Below are positions 63,255-64,000 of a stretch of 64,000 bases of DNA, piece by piece. Positions within the stretch are counted from its first letter, which is position 1, and each line of letters opens with the position of its first letter. Under the pieces are notes generated by a model, which saw only the letters and a list, made by a program, of their open reading frames with translations, made no database searches and was not told where the DNA came from. The DNA is taken from positions 72,697,501 to 72,761,500 of the forward strand of contig NC_088921.1 in the NCBI RefSeq assembly GCF_038396675.1, given 5' to 3'. Source of the stretch: Hydra vulgaris (Eukaryota; Cnidaria; Hydrozoa; Anthoathecata; Hydridae). A program made the position numbers and the translations under genes.

Positions 63255-64000
63255 TAGTGGCCATTGAATTAAAGCAACTTGATGATTTTGCTGTAAAATG
63301 AAATATGTATAAAAAAGTAAGAACCACGTCATACCGTTCAGTTTATTTATATATGACGTCATTATTATTTATGTTATGCATATTATAAACGTGTTTGGCT
63401 TGGTATTTAATTAAATTTCATGATTTCTTGCTGAAAAACCATAATGTTGTTATTGATTATTTTAGTGTGATAATGGGGAAAAAGACAGATTTTAATGATT
63501 TGTCAAGGGGCAAATTGTAACATTGAATGCTGAGCGTTATTCTCAGCGTGATATTGCAAAGAAACTGAAGATTTCAAGAGGTGTCGTTGAGAATGTTTTA
63601 AGATCTGGAGGTGTTTCACGACGTTCCAACTGCAAAGGAGTATGAAAAACAAGTCATCGTAATGATCGTTATTTGAAGAGCATTGTTGTGTCTAGTCCGC
63701 ATACTTCTTCTGCACGCGTTGCAAGCCTAGCTAGTGACAGGGGTATTCAAGTGAGTGCTAGGACTGTTAAACAAACAACAACTCCTCCAGCGATTGAAGT
63801 TTTGCCTTGCGATGAAAGACAAGTCAAGGGAGTGGTGGGAGAGAGTCATGTTCACAGATGAAAGTATCTTTCAGCAGCTACGAGGCCCTGGTTACAATTA
63901 TATCAGACGTCCTGCCTCTCAGCGATTCAATCCCAAATACACCATCAAAACTGTCAAACATCCACCAAGCGTCATGATCTGAGGTGGCATCACAGCAAGT
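63253..64000 (+). mobile_element. Tc1-like element, left part
   Basis: The left end CACTAGTGGCCATTGAATTA begins directly after TA of the array, consistent with TA insertion. The transposase region follows from about 63473. The right part lies outside the window. Confidence 0.75.
63473..64000 (+). pseudogene. Tc1 transposase, N-terminal part, decayed
   Basis: MGKKTDFNDLSRGK at 63473, a frameshift near 63515, then ERYSQRDIAKKLKISRGVVE (paired-type helix-turn-helix), SHRNDRYLKSIVVSSPHTSS, RVASLASDRGIQVSARTVKQ, an internal deletion with frameshift near 63770, then SREWWERVMFTDESIFQQL with the first catalytic Asp in TDES, and HPPSVMI before a stop at 63979. Later catalytic residues are beyond the window edge. 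Confidence 0.8.

Overview
The window looks like a very A+T-rich metazoan genome. My best guess is a cnidarian of the Hydra type, judged from the repeat families present (CR1-like and jockey-like LINEs, GIY-YIG Penelope-like elements, hAT, pogo and Tc1/mariner families) and the abundance of long (TA)n arrays. This is inference; no intact host gene is present to fix the species. There is no bacterial gene organisation, no rRNA or true tRNA gene, and no CRISPR array. The sequence is almost wholly transposable elements in different states of decay, many nested in one another, plus simple repeats. Only the first kilobase and a few isolated open stretches could be cellular coding exons.

Layout. 1-1.04 kb: a three-exon model with an AT-hook-like stretch and a PHD finger, broken by one frameshift. 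2.2-3.4 kb: mariner relic ending at a (TA)n array. 5-7.5 kb: 26-bp tandem repeat, a 59-residue ORF and two related MITE-like palindromic elements. 7.9-11.2 kb: transposase fragment, 5'-truncated LINE tail, Tc1 relic, and a LINE endonuclease fragment. 13.1-17.0 kb: a nearly full-length CR1-type LINE on the minus strand with few lesions. 17.0-19.1 kb: a jockey-like LINE broken by a tRNA-derived SINE, then a 21-bp minisatellite. 19.4-24.3 kb: a hAT relic apparently split by a 2.8-kb element with arms of about 570 bp, which itself contains a second SINE. 25-27.9 kb: an LTR (Gypsy-like) relic on the minus strand, its gag split by a 1.29-kb Tc1/mariner element with clear terminal repeats and TA target duplication. 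28.3-29.5 kb: Penelope-like copy A. 29.9-31.2 kb: CR1-like fragment. 31.9-35.2 kb: an element with ~210-bp terminal inverted repeats, hosting an internally deleted pogo element (32.1-34.0 kb) that carries a perfect 160-bp palindrome. 35.8-36.8 kb: hAT-type MITE and a compound TA/CA/GA array. 38-41.2 kb: LINE, hAT and Penelope-type RT fragments. 42.3-45.0 kb: another LINE. 46-47.2 kb: two small inverted-repeat elements. 48.1-53.6 kb: Penelope copies B and C, each between (TA)n arrays. 53.7-58.0 kb: the longer pogo copy with a nearly complete but broken transposase. 58-63.2 kb: mostly featureless A+T-rich DNA. 63.25 kb to the end: start of a Tc1 element.

The two most interesting signals are these. 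(1) All three Penelope-like copies have the same odd architecture: an inverted 3' segment fused head to head with a 5'-truncated forward copy, bounded by (TA)n arrays, with type-I hammerhead-ribozyme-like folds in the terminal sequences. (2) Near-perfect, short-spacer inverted duplications recur across unrelated sequences. The best is a 78-bp-arm perfect palindrome that can be dated as a new event because the sister pogo copy lacks it.
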